A stretch of 64,000 nucleotides of DNA from JAOTVV01 sp039591075 (GTDB lineage Bacteria > Gemmatimonadota > Gemmatimonadetes > Gemmatimonadales > GWC2-71-9), in contig JBDHEI010000012.1 of NCBI GenBank assembly GCA_039591075.1, positions 20,130 through 84,129 on the forward strand, read 5' to 3'. The translations under genes and the position numbers were made by a program. The notes below the pieces were generated by a model. That model made no database searches and was not told the DNA's origin. It was given only the letters and a program-made list of their open reading frames with translations. Below are positions 33,866 through 42,891 of the stretch, in pieces; the first letter of the stretch is position 1; every line of letters starts with the position of its first letter.

Positions 33866-35009
33866 GCGCCACCTCGAGGAAGCGCGCGAGCGAGCCTGCG
33901 GCGCGCACCGCATTCTGCACGAGCCGAGCCTCCTCGGCGTGCTCCTCGGACTGTGAGGCCAAGGTCAGCCAGCGGTTCCACCAGTCCACGGCTTCGGCCA
34001 GCCGCCCCAGGCGCACCAGCGCGTCTCCGAGCAGTCGATGGGCGTCCATGATCAGCGGGTCCAGAGTCAGCGCCTTCCGAAACTCCTGTTCGGCTTCCGC
34101 CGGGCGCCCGGACAGCAGGTGCGCCCGCCCCGCAACCACCAGCGCCATCGGCTCATCGGGAAACCGCACGCGTGCCGCTTTCGCCCAATGCTCGGCTCCC
34201 TCGACGTCGCCGGCCTCCAGCGCGGCAACGGCACGCTCGAGCAGGGACTCGAAATCGGGTCCGGCGTCTCCGGTCCAGCCCGCAGCGTCCGACTCATCCA
34301 CGAGTTGAATGAGTCCAGCACTCTCTAGACCGAACGCGGTGCGCGCGGTATCGAATTCCGACCGTCCCAACAGCTCACCGATGGCGCGAAGATCACGTTC
34401 GCCATTCACGACGGCAAGCAGCTCCCACTCCGCGGCGAGCAGCTCCAGTCGACTACCCTCCTCGTTGGCGGCGGCCAGGACCGGCACGATTCCAGTGTGC
34501 GGCACTCGCGCGGCGATCCGCGACCACTCATCGATCCGTCTGGTCGCTTCGAGCAACAACAAGCCGGTCGGGATCCGAACAGTGGCCTCCGCAGCGATGT
34601 CGGTGAGCGGTCCTTCGAGGAATGCAAAGTACCCCTCGCGCCAACTCATGATCTCGAAGACCACCTCCTCGATCTGCAAGCGGACCTGCCGATCCAGCTC
34701 GCGTCGACTCAGGCTCCCGATGGCCACGAGGATCTCGCCGAGCCGACGCTTGTCGCCGCGCTGCTGCATGCCCGCGGCGCGCTGGAGATCCGCCTCGGTG
34801 ACCTTCCCGGCCCTGAGCAGGACGGCGCCCAACGGATGCGGGTTGCTGTCGATGCGCGCGTGAACGATCGCCCCCTGCTCGAAGTACACGGATCCCCGAT
34901 TCTGTCGTACCCGGGACGAGACCGTGACCACGCCGGTCTCCCGGCTCAAGTCGAGGAGCTGGAAGACGTCGTGGATGCTGAGCTCGCGTAGCGGCCCCTC
35001 AATCGCCAT
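33858..35009 (-). CDS. DUF4388 (PATAN)-TPR protein, copy 2
   Basis: The 383-residue protein has the same order as the gene at 28082-29701. A PATAN domain (IEGPLRELSIHDVFQLLDL ... GSVYFEQGAIVHARI) is followed by a GspE-N-like segment (LGEILVAIGSLSRRELDRQV), a second part (MSWREGYFAFLEG) and a shorter C-terminal TPR set of three or four units. Start ATG 35009 overlaps the end of the large TPR gene by 11 bases. PATAN-type domains are associated with signalling and response-regulator outputs; the partner is unknown. Confidence 0.82.
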   Translation of the reverse strand: MAIEGPLRELSIHDVFQLLDLSRETGVVTVSSRVRQNRGSVYFEQGAIVHARIDSNPHPLGAVLLRAGKVTEADLQRAAGMQQRGDKRRLGEILVAIGSLSRRELDRQVRLQIEEVVFEIMSWREGYFAFLEGPLTDIAAEATVRIPTGLLLLEATRRIDEWSRIAARVPHTGIVPVLAAANEEGSRLELLAAEWELLAVVNGERDLRAIGELLGRSEFDTARTAFGLESAGLIQLVDESDAAGWTGDAGPDFESLLERAVAALEAGDVEGAEHWAKAARVRFPDEPMALVVAGRAHLLSGRPAEAEQEFRKALTLDPLIMDAHRLLGDALVRLGRLAEAVDWWNRWLTLASQSEEHAEEARLVQNAVRAAGSLARFLEVARG

Positions 35010-37818
35010 CGGATGGGTCCTCCGCCGGGAAGATCTGCGTCAGGTCGAGTGCCGTGGCGGCGAAGGCCCGGGCGCGGGTTGCCGCCGGACCGTCCGGATC
35101 CAGCTCGATCACGCGCTCCCAACACCGGACCGCTTCGCGGAACCGGTGCAGCCGGGCCTCGGCTACTGCCGAGAGGAAGAAGGCACGCACGTTGGTGCGG
35201 TCGTAGGCCAAGAGACGCTCGAACGCATGCAGGGCCTGCTCTGGCCGACCGTCGTCCAGCAATGCCCGGCCGATCGCTGCCAACGCCTGGACGTTGGAGG
35301 GATGCCGGGACAGGAGGTCGGCCAAGAGATTCACCGCGCGCGCCGGGTCGCCGATCCGGCGATGGAGGTCGGCGAGGGCGAGTAGCGCCTCGGCCGACTG
35401 GCGGTCCGCCACGAGGCCCCGTCGGTACGCGGCCTCGGCGGTGGTGAGATCCTCGAGCCGCTCGCACGTGCGGCCGAGCCCGATCCACGCCAAGACGTCG
35501 GATGGCTCGAGCTGCAGCGCGCCGCGGTAAGCGGCACCGGCCTCCCGGAAGGCCCCGAGTGCGAACCGGATGTCTCCCTCGAGCTTCAGCAGATCCGCCC
35601 GCTGCGGGGCTCGGGCGCGCGCCTCTCGCAGGGCTTCGAGGGCCTTCGCCGGCTGGCCTATGGCGAGCCGGGCCTCTGCCAGCGTCCCGAGCGCCTCAAT
35701 CTCCCCGGGGTGCTCGGCGGCGAGGGTCGCGGCCTCGCCCAACGCTGCGCCGGACTTGCCAAGCGCCAACAGCTGCCGGATCTCGCCCAGTCGGAGATCC
35801 GGGCGGTGCGGGGCCGCCTCCCTCGCGACTCGGTAACGCTCCAGCGACTCGCCATACAGGCCGCGGCGTGCGAACAACTCGCCGAGCAGGGCGTTGCCTT
35901 CGATCGGATCGTGGCCGCTCGCCAGCCCCTCGCGCGCCACGTCTGTTGCCCCCTCCAGATCACCCTCAGCGGCGAGCGCCCTGGCGCGCCGGTAGGGGGA
36001 ATCGGGCAGGCCGGCTGGTCGTGTTCCTCGTCCGTCCAGATCCGAGAACAGGTCATCCAACAATCCGGCTTCGAACGCGAATCCTTCGCGGCCGAGTCCG
36101 GCCGACACGTCGGCCGCGATCTCGGGCAAGATGACCAGGCTGGGGTCCTCCCGCATGAGGTCGATGGCGAGCCGGAATCGGCCGGGCTGGTAATACGGAT
36201 TCAGCGTCTGCGCCCTCGTCACCTCAAGCAACGCCTCCTCGTACTCACCGAGCCGCGAGAGGGCGAAGCTCAGGCCATAGTGGGCTTCCGCATCGTCGGG
36301 ATCGGTGTCCAACGCGCGGGCAAACGCGTTGCGCGCGTCGTCATGCCGTCCCAGTTCCGTCAACACCAGACCCACGCCATTCCACGCCGCCGGGCTGCCG
36401 GGCTCGTGCTCGAGGGCGCCGCGGAACGCGTCCATGGCATACTCGAACTGGCGAAGTTTGAGCAGGAGCAGGCCAAGGTTCGCTCGAGGGAGGACGGCCG
36501 CGGGGTCGGCCTGCATGGCGCGGTGAAAGGCCTGGACGGCTTCGGCATTGCGGCCCAGATGGATGTAGGCCACGCCCGCGTTGTTATGAGCGAAGAGCTT
36601 CGCCTCTGCCCGGTCCGCCGCCCGGCGGTACGACGCCAGGGCCTCGTCGAACTTACCGAGCTGGTGCAAGACGACCCCGCGCTCGTTCCACAGCTTGGCC
36701 GGACCGGGCAGCTCCTCGACGAGCTGCTCGTAGAGCTCGAGTGCGGCGGCGTGGTCGCGCCGCAGGAGGTGCGCTGACGCTGCCGCGGGCAGGACCAGGT
36801 TGCGATCGTCACCCTCCTCCAGCGCCAATCGGAATTCGCGCAGCGCCTCGACGTAGAGCCCGCGGCGTCGGAACCCCAAACCCAGATTGTAGTGCGCCAG
36901 GGCGGCACTGGGACGCCGCTCGAACTCGCCCGTTCCGAACGTCGACCGCTTCGGGGCGGACTCGAGCGAGAGGTGGGCAGATGGTCGACCGATGAGTGGG
37001 CTCAGGTGAATGGCGCGCCGAGTGGCCTCGTTGGCCTCTTCATGGCGACCGAGGTCCCCGAGCGCGAAGGCGAGCTGGTAGTGGGCCTCAGGATCGTTTG
37101 GGTCGGAGTCGACAGCGCGCTGGAGCGAGGCCAGCGCAGCCTCGTAGCGGCCAAGCTCGTGGAGCACGGTGCCGAGATGTCGTTGCGCTGCCGCATGGTC
37201 GGGCTCGAGCGCGCAGGCGCGTTCGAGCCATTCGGCCGCGGCCCGTGCTCGGCCGAGCGCCCGTTCGGCGAGTCCCAGCTCGACGAGGACGTCGACCCTG
37301 GGCTCCGCCCGTGCAACCAATGCCTGCAACTCGTCGACGGCCGAATCGTACCGACGGAGAGCGGCGTACACCTTTGCGAGGTCCCGCCGGGCTTCATGAT
37401 CGTCGGGGTCGCTCCGCAAGCGCTCCCGCAGGACCGCGATCTGGCGATCGTAGTGCCCTGACTCGGAGTACGCGATCTCCAGATTGCGCCGTGCCGTCCC
37501 GAGGCCCTGATCCACGTCGAGCGCCCGACGAAATTGCTCAATCGCCTCGGCCACCATCCCGTGACGGTACAGCACAACGCCCAGGTTGTTATGAGCACCC
37601 GCGTCTGTCGCGTCGATCCGGTCGATCAGCGACAGAAGAATGGTGCGATCGCGCTCGGAGGGGGCCGTGCGCGCCGACGAGTCAATGGGCAGGGCCATCA
37701 CGGGCCGGGCATGGGCTGCGGGGCGATCGGTCGACTGTTGGTTAGCCGGTGGGATGCCTCGTCTCCCCGCGGATCCCGCGTGCGTGTCGTCCATGGACGG
37801 AGCGCCGCCCGGGTCCAT
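34999..37818 (-). CDS. Large tetratricopeptide-repeat protein (939 aa)
   Basis: After an unstructured N-terminus of about 60 residues the whole protein consists of TPRs, more than 20 units in all (for example AHNNLGVVLYRHGMVAEAIE and AHYNLGLGFRRRGLYVEALR). There is no signal peptide or membrane helix, so it is likely a cytoplasmic scaffold. A less regular hinge lies near residues 560-600. The ATG at 37818 is one base after the rluD stop and has GAGG upstream; a farther in-frame start at 37881 would overlap rluD by about 60 bases. It is the first gene of the TPR/roadblock/MglA block. Confidence 0.85.
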   Translation of the reverse strand: MDPGGAPSMDDTHAGSAGRRGIPPANQQSTDRPAAHARPVMALPIDSSARTAPSERDRTILLSLIDRIDATDAGAHNNLGVVLYRHGMVAEAIEQFRRALDVDQGLGTARRNLEIAYSESGHYDRQIAVLRERLRSDPDDHEARRDLAKVYAALRRYDSAVDELQALVARAEPRVDVLVELGLAERALGRARAAAEWLERACALEPDHAAAQRHLGTVLHELGRYEAALASLQRAVDSDPNDPEAHYQLAFALGDLGRHEEANEATRRAIHLSPLIGRPSAHLSLESAPKRSTFGTGEFERRPSAALAHYNLGLGFRRRGLYVEALREFRLALEEGDDRNLVLPAAASAHLLRRDHAAALELYEQLVEELPGPAKLWNERGVVLHQLGKFDEALASYRRAADRAEAKLFAHNNAGVAYIHLGRNAEAVQAFHRAMQADPAAVLPRANLGLLLLKLRQFEYAMDAFRGALEHEPGSPAAWNGVGLVLTELGRHDDARNAFARALDTDPDDAEAHYGLSFALSRLGEYEEALLEVTRAQTLNPYYQPGRFRLAIDLMREDPSLVILPEIAADVSAGLGREGFAFEAGLLDDLFSDLDGRGTRPAGLPDSPYRRARALAAEGDLEGATDVAREGLASGHDPIEGNALLGELFARRGLYGESLERYRVAREAAPHRPDLRLGEIRQLLALGKSGAALGEAATLAAEHPGEIEALGTLAEARLAIGQPAKALEALREARARAPQRADLLKLEGDIRFALGAFREAGAAYRGALQLEPSDVLAWIGLGRTCERLEDLTTAEAAYRRGLVADRQSAEALLALADLHRRIGDPARAVNLLADLLSRHPSNVQALAAIGRALLDDGRPEQALHAFERLLAYDRTNVRAFFLSAVAEARLHRFREAVRCWERVIELDPDGPAATRARAFAATALDLTQIFPAEDPSDGD

Positions 37819-37819
37819 G

Positions 37820-38824
37820 TCATGCCTCGAAGAAGCGAAGGTACGCGAGGGCATCCGTCCGATCAAGGAACTGCTCGTCATTCGACGCAGCGGCCAGGGC
37901 GCCTCGAAGGTCCTCCGGCCATTCGCTCCGGAACTGTACTGGCGATCCGGTCACGGGATGGATGAAGCGCAGCGATGCGGCGTGCAACGCCTGGCGTGGA
38001 GCGGCCCGTTCGATCGTTTCCGCCGCGGGCCGCTGCGATCCGGTGACACGCCGCGCTCCGCCGTGTCCATAGGTCGGATCGCCCACGATCGGGTGTCCGA
38101 CGTGTGCCAAGTGTACGCGGATCTGGTGCGTACGGCCGGTGACGAGCGCCACATGCACCAGGTCGCACACCAGGAACCGGGCGACGTGCCGAACACGCGA
38201 CACCGCCTGCCGGCCAGTCGCGAGCACGGCCATCCGCTTGCGGTCTTTCGGATGCCGGGCCACCGGCGCGTCGATGTCGAGTTGACCGCTCACGTGCCCC
38301 CAGATGAGCGCAGCGTAGTGTCGCTCGATCTGGCGCCGTCCGATGGCCCCGGCCAGCGTCCGGTGGGCCACCTCGGTCTTCGCGACGACCAGCAGTCCCG
38401 ATGTGTCCTTGTCCAGCCGGTGTACGATCCCGGGACGCCCGCTCTGCCCGCCGGTGAGCGTCGTTCCCCGCGCGACCAGTGCATTGAGCAAGGTGTCGTC
38501 CCAGTGCCCCGGTGCGGGATGCACGACGAGGCCGGCCGGCTTGTCGAGGACCATCAGTGCGTCGTCTTCGTAGACCACGCTGAGTGCCCGAGCCCGAGGC
38601 ACCAGATGTCGAGGCAGCGCCACGTCGGGGATCTCCACGACGACCTGATCGCCCCGCTGCAACGTGCGTGACGCGCGGGCAGATTCGCTGTTGACCCGAA
38701 CCTGGCCATCGGCTATGAGGCGGGCGGCGTGCGTTCGGGAAAACGAGAGCTGATCGGCGAGAAAGCGGTCGAGCCGCTCCGTGGCGTCGGCGACGATGGA
38801 AAAGGCGTGCGCGATGGCCGAAAT
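37820..38824 (-). CDS. rluD: RluD-family 23S rRNA pseudouridine synthase (apparent ATT start)
   Basis: The catalytic domain is clear: HRLDKDTSG with catalytic Asp at about 138, VTGRTHQIRVHL and HPIVGDPTYG. Upstream of the first conventional in-frame start (TTG at 38662) the frame encodes an intact S4 domain (RLDRFLADQLSFSRTHAARL ... ADGQVRVN), so the real start must be further up. No ATG, GTG or TTG exists there. An ATT at 38822-38824 lies nine bases after AGGAGG (38834-38839), which gives 334 residues, close to E. coli RluD. The enzyme makes pseudouridines in helix 69 of 23S rRNA. lspA ends five bases upstream. Confidence 0.9.
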   Translation of the reverse strand: MSAIAHAFSIVADATERLDRFLADQLSFSRTHAARLIADGQVRVNSESARASRTLQRGDQVVVEIPDVALPRHLVPRARALSVVYEDDALMVLDKPAGLVVHPAPGHWDDTLLNALVARGTTLTGGQSGRPGIVHRLDKDTSGLLVVAKTEVAHRTLAGAIGRRQIERHYAALIWGHVSGQLDIDAPVARHPKDRKRMAVLATGRQAVSRVRHVARFLVCDLVHVALVTGRTHQIRVHLAHVGHPIVGDPTYGHGGARRVTGSQRPAAETIERAAPRQALHAASLRFIHPVTGSPVQFRSEWPEDLRGALAAASNDEQFLDRTDALAYLRFFEA

Positions 38825-38828
38825 GCGC

Positions 38829-39347
38829 TCAGGCCTCCTGAGGGTCTGTTTGCTCCGCCGCCTCGTCGTGGTAGTGCCGACCCTCCTGCCACAGCACCGC
38901 GGCGAGCGCCAGTGCGCCGCAGCTCACTGCCATGTCGGCCACATTGAAAGTGGGCCAGTGGAACGACCCGATTTGGACATCGATGAAGTCGACCACACCG
39001 CGCACCGATCGAAGCCGGTCCACAAGGTTCCCGACCGCCCCCCCACACACCATCGCCAAGGCCGTGAGGCGAAACCACTGCGCGGGAGCCGTGTGGCGAA
39101 CCATCGATCCCAGCACGATCAGCGCCACCACGGCCAGCACCATGAAGACCCAGCGCGAGTAGGAGCCGACGTGGATACCGAACGCGGCACCGGGATTGTA
39201 GACAAGCCGCAACGTCAGCCAGTCACCGAGCACCCGGGTCGGCATCAGCCCAAGCGTCGCCACGGCGATCTGCTTGGTCACGAAGTCGAGAAGGACAACC
39301 GAGCCGGCTACGCCCCAGAAGAGCGTTCGCCTAGTCCCGCTTGGCAT
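38829..39347 (-). CDS. lspA: Lipoprotein signal peptidase II
   Basis: The 172-residue inner-membrane aspartic protease has four hydrophobic helices. Conserved segments include LVYNPGAAFG, GGAVGNLVDRL, VVDFIDV (catalytic Asp near 120) and FNVADMA (second Asp near 138). It removes signal peptides from diacylated prolipoproteins; an M28 peptidase with a lipobox in this window is a possible substrate. The ATG at 39347 with AAGGA upstream overlaps the end of the zinc-finger gene by 17 bases. The lspA-rluD neighbourhood is common across bacteria. Confidence 0.96.
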   Translation of the reverse strand: MPSGTRRTLFWGVAGSVVLLDFVTKQIAVATLGLMPTRVLGDWLTLRLVYNPGAAFGIHVGSYSRWVFMVLAVVALIVLGSMVRHTAPAQWFRLTALAMVCGGAVGNLVDRLRSVRGVVDFIDVQIGSFHWPTFNVADMAVSCGALALAAVLWQEGRHYHDEAAEQTDPQEA

Positions 39348-39714
39348 CTTCTTCCTTAGCCTTGCACTTGATGCAGAGCCGTGCGTGCGGCAGGGCGTCG
39401 AGCCGCTCGAACCCGATGGGCTCCCCGCACTCGTGACACACGCCGAAGTCCTCAGGCTTGGCATAGAGCCGACGCAACGCCTCGTTCACATGCCACAAGT
39501 ACCGCCCCTCCTTCGACGCGAACAGGAATTGTTTCTCCCGCTCCATCGCGTCGGTCCCTTGGTCCGCCATGTGAAACGAATAAGAGGAGAGATCGCCGTC
39601 GGACGCCTGCAACGTGCCACTGAATTGCTCGTCGTAGTGCCCAAGTTCCTTCATTACACGGGCTCGCTCCTCGAGAAGTCGCTGTTCGAGGTGGGCCAGC
39701 TGTTTCTTTCTCAT
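39331..39714 (-). CDS. DksA/TraR-type zinc-finger protein
   Basis: The 127-residue protein has an N-terminal coiled coil (about 1-35) with an acidic stretch (LQASDGDLSSYSFHMADQGTD) and a C-terminal four-cysteine finger (CHECGEPI ... CIKCKAKEE). This is the DksA/TraR/YteA layout. Members bind RNA polymerase through the secondary channel and modulate promoters with ppGpp, though the non-proteobacterial ones are little studied. It is located between ileS and lspA, with a 33-base gap after ileS. Confidence 0.87.
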   Translation of the reverse strand: MRKKQLAHLEQRLLEERARVMKELGHYDEQFSGTLQASDGDLSSYSFHMADQGTDAMEREKQFLFASKEGRYLWHVNEALRRLYAKPEDFGVCHECGEPIGFERLDALPHARLCIKCKAKEEDAKRD

Positions 39715-39747
39715 AGCCGTTTCATCCCCTGCCTGCTCGACCGCTGT

Positions 39748-42700
39748 CTAGGTACCGTCTGGAGTGCTTCGCCGGACGGAGATGACTGCCTCGCGGCCGT
39801 CGATGTCCACCCGTTCGAGCCCGTCTGGATCCGGCAGCTCGATCCCGACCTCCAGTCTGCGGGCCAGCGTCTCCCCGCAGATCACGTCGCGATACGCGTC
39901 GGCCGCCGCCGCGACCTCCGTGGCCCCCGCAATGCCCAGCTCAATCCGGGTATTGTAATCGTATCCGGCCTCTTTTCGTAGCCTCTGCACCCGATTGATC
40001 ATCTCGCGGGCGATGCCTTCTTGCCGCAACTCCTCAGTGAGATGGGGATCGAGCGCCGCCACATAGGGGCCGTCGCTCTGCACCAACCAATCGGTGGTCA
40101 CGGCCCGCTCGACCACCACGTCGTCGGGATCGTAGTCGAAGGTCCGGCCGTCGAGGGTCACGCGCACGCCTCGGCCAGCTTCCAGCTCTCGCAGCTGATC
40201 CGGCGTAAGCCGCGCCGTGGTCTCCGCCGCCTGCGGCGTGTCTTTGCCATATCGCTTGCCCAGCGACCGGAAGTTGGGCTTCGGCTTCAGACGCACGAGC
40301 TCCTCGTCGGAGACCACGATTCCGACGGCGTGGACATTGATCTCGGCCGCCAAGACCTCTATGAACTCGTCGAACGCCGCCCCCCGAACCGCCGGGGGCA
40401 CGGCCACGTGCATCCGAGCCAGCGGCTGCCGCACCCTGAGGGAAGCCTCTTCGCGCGCCGCCCGGGCCAGCGAGGCCAGCCGCCGGGTGGCATCCATCGC
40501 CGCTTCGATGGCGGCGTCGGTGCGGCCCTGCGACTCGGGAAACGCCGCGAGGTGCGCCGAAGTGCCCGTCAGGCGTCGATGGATGGCGTCGCTGATGAAC
40601 GGGGCGGCCGGCGCCAACAGGCGTGCCACCGTCATGAGCGCCTCATACAGGGTGGCCAGCGCCGCCGGATCTGCGGTGGCGTCCGGCGCCCAGAAGCGGC
40701 GCCGATTGACTCGGACATACCAGTTCGAGAGGTCGTTGTCGCAAAAATCGACGATGGCCCGCACGCCGCTGGTGACGTCGTACCCCGACCAGGCAGCTCG
40801 GACGGTCTCCACGAGACCGTCCAGCCGACCGACGAGCCAGCGGTCCACCAGTGGCCGGTCGGCGACCGCCGGCCCTGCACCCGGTGTCCAGTCCTCCGCA
40901 TAAAGCGCGAAGAACCCGTAGGTGTTCCGCAGGCGGTTCAAGAAACCCGACGCCACGTCGCGAATTGCGGTGGAGTCAAAACGCTTGGGAAGCCAGACCT
41001 GACTCGACGCCAGCAGGTACAGGCGGACCGCATCGGCGCCGAACTCGCCCACCGCCTGCCACGGATCGACCACGTTGCCGACGCGTTTCGACATCTTGCG
41101 GCCGTCGGCGTCGAGCACCAGCCCGTTCACTATGACATGCCGGTAGGCTGGGCTGTCCGACACCCCCGCGGCAATGGCGAGCAGCGAGTAGAACCAGCCG
41201 CGGGTTTGATCCAGTCCCTCGCAGATGAAATCCGCCGGGAAATGGTGCTCGAATTCGCGCTCGTGCTCGAAGGGATAATGCCACTGCGCGTACGGCATCG
41301 ATCCGGAGTCGAACCAGGCGTCGATCACTTCGGGCACCCGGCGCATGATCCCGCCGCAGTCCGCATGGTCGCAGCGGAAAGTGAGCGCGTCGATGAACGG
41401 CTTGTGCGGGTCGAAGTCGTTGGGCAAAGGCGCGCCCGATCGCTCCTCGAGTTCGGCGTAGGATCCGATCACGACGCGGTGATCGCGTTCTCGATCGCAC
41501 ACCCAGATCGGGAGCGGCGTACCCCAATAACGGTCGCGCGACAGCGCCCAGTCGACGTTGTTCTCGAGCCATTCCCCGAACCGCCCTTCCCCGACCTCGG
41601 GTGGCGCCCACGCCACGTCGTGGTTGATGCGAAGCATGGCATCCTTGTACGCAGTCGTGCGCACGAACCACGACTCCCGCGCGTAGTAGATGAGCGGGGA
41701 GTCGCACCGCCAGCAGAACGGGTACGTGTGCTCGTAACCCTCGGGCTGGTAGCGACCGAATAGCTTCCCCTCCCGCTGGAGCCGGTCAGCGATCACGGGG
41801 TTGGCCTCGAACACGGTGCGCCCCTCGATCGCCCCCCACACCGCCCCCACGAACCGCCCGGAGGCATCGACGGGGTTCACGAACGCGAGCCCCTCCCGCT
41901 GGATCGCGGCGTAGTCATCGGCGCCGAACGCCGGGGCCAGATGCACCAGGCCGGTGCCCTCTTCGTTGGTCACGAACTCCCCGGCTACCACGCGGAACGC
42001 TTGGTCGGCGTCGACCGGGATGGCGTCCAGCAGCTGCTCGTAGCGCCAACCCACCAGGTCCCGCCCCTGGTATTCCCCGGTCTTGGGAAAACTCGCCAGC
42101 GGCTTGCCTCCGGTCGCCCCGGGAAAGGTGCGCTGCTCCGCAATCACCCGTTCGGCGATCACCCGCATCCCATCGACCTCGTGTTCCACATAGGTGAAAT
42201 CCGGGTGCACCGCCACGGCCACGTTGGACGGCAGTGTCCACGGCGTCGTGGTCCACACCAGGAGGAACCGCTCAGGCTCACCCGGCACGCGGAACAGCAC
42301 GTGGATCGAGGGCGACCGATGGGTGGCGTAGCCCTGCGCCAACTCGTGACTCGGCAGCACCTTGTACCCTTGATACAGGCGGTCCCGGTCGTAGAGTCGC
42401 CGCAGCAGCCACCACACGGTCTCGATGTATTCCTTGGTGTACGTGACATACGGACGGCTGTAGTCGAGCCAATACCCGATGCGCTCGGAGAGCGACTCCC
42501 ATTCTGCCTTGTACTGAAACACGCTCTCGCGACACCGGCGGTTGAACTCCGTGACCCCGAACCGCTCGATGTCGGCTTTTCCGCTCAGTGCGAGGGCTTT
42601 CTCGACCTCGATCTCCACGGGGAGCCCGTGAGTGTCCCACCCCGCGATGCGGGTCACCGAGCGCCCCAGCATTGTGTGGTAGCGACACACGAGGTCCTTG

Positions 42701-42891
42701 ATGGTCCGGGCGAAGACGTGGTGAATGCCCGGGCGGCCGTTGGCCGTCGGTGGCCCCTCGTAGAACACGAACGGCTCACCACCCTGGGTCGCGTCCAACG
42801 TACGCCGGAACAGGCGCTCCTCCTGCCACTGCTCCAGCACACGGCGCTCGAAGGCGTCGGGACCGGTGTAGTCGATCGGCTCGTATGTCAT
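39748..42891 (-). CDS. ileS: Isoleucyl-tRNA synthetase
   Basis: The 1047-residue class I synthetase has the HIGH-type GRPGIHHVF (52-60) and a KMSKR loop (DGRKMSKRVGN). A long editing domain (CP1, with WTTTPWTLPSNVAVAVHPD) lies between, and the anticodon-binding region follows. At this length and with a C-terminal extension it looks like the type 2 (eukaryote-like) IleRS rather than the shorter type 1. Type 2 enzymes are often less sensitive to mupirocin; that cannot be judged from sequence alone. The ATG overlaps the punA stop (ATGA). Confidence 0.97.
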   Translation of the reverse strand: MTYEPIDYTGPDAFERRVLEQWQEERLFRRTLDATQGGEPFVFYEGPPTANGRPGIHHVFARTIKDLVCRYHTMLGRSVTRIAGWDTHGLPVEIEVEKALALSGKADIERFGVTEFNRRCRESVFQYKAEWESLSERIGYWLDYSRPYVTYTKEYIETVWWLLRRLYDRDRLYQGYKVLPSHELAQGYATHRSPSIHVLFRVPGEPERFLLVWTTTPWTLPSNVAVAVHPDFTYVEHEVDGMRVIAERVIAEQRTFPGATGGKPLASFPKTGEYQGRDLVGWRYEQLLDAIPVDADQAFRVVAGEFVTNEEGTGLVHLAPAFGADDYAAIQREGLAFVNPVDASGRFVGAVWGAIEGRTVFEANPVIADRLQREGKLFGRYQPEGYEHTYPFCWRCDSPLIYYARESWFVRTTAYKDAMLRINHDVAWAPPEVGEGRFGEWLENNVDWALSRDRYWGTPLPIWVCDRERDHRVVIGSYAELEERSGAPLPNDFDPHKPFIDALTFRCDHADCGGIMRRVPEVIDAWFDSGSMPYAQWHYPFEHEREFEHHFPADFICEGLDQTRGWFYSLLAIAAGVSDSPAYRHVIVNGLVLDADGRKMSKRVGNVVDPWQAVGEFGADAVRLYLLASSQVWLPKRFDSTAIRDVASGFLNRLRNTYGFFALYAEDWTPGAGPAVADRPLVDRWLVGRLDGLVETVRAAWSGYDVTSGVRAIVDFCDNDLSNWYVRVNRRRFWAPDATADPAALATLYEALMTVARLLAPAAPFISDAIHRRLTGTSAHLAAFPESQGRTDAAIEAAMDATRRLASLARAAREEASLRVRQPLARMHVAVPPAVRGAAFDEFIEVLAAEINVHAVGIVVSDEELVRLKPKPNFRSLGKRYGKDTPQAAETTARLTPDQLRELEAGRGVRVTLDGRTFDYDPDDVVVERAVTTDWLVQSDGPYVAALDPHLTEELRQEGIAREMINRVQRLRKEAGYDYNTRIELGIAGATEVAAAADAYRDVICGETLARRLEVGIELPDPDGLERVDIDGREAVISVRRSTPDGT

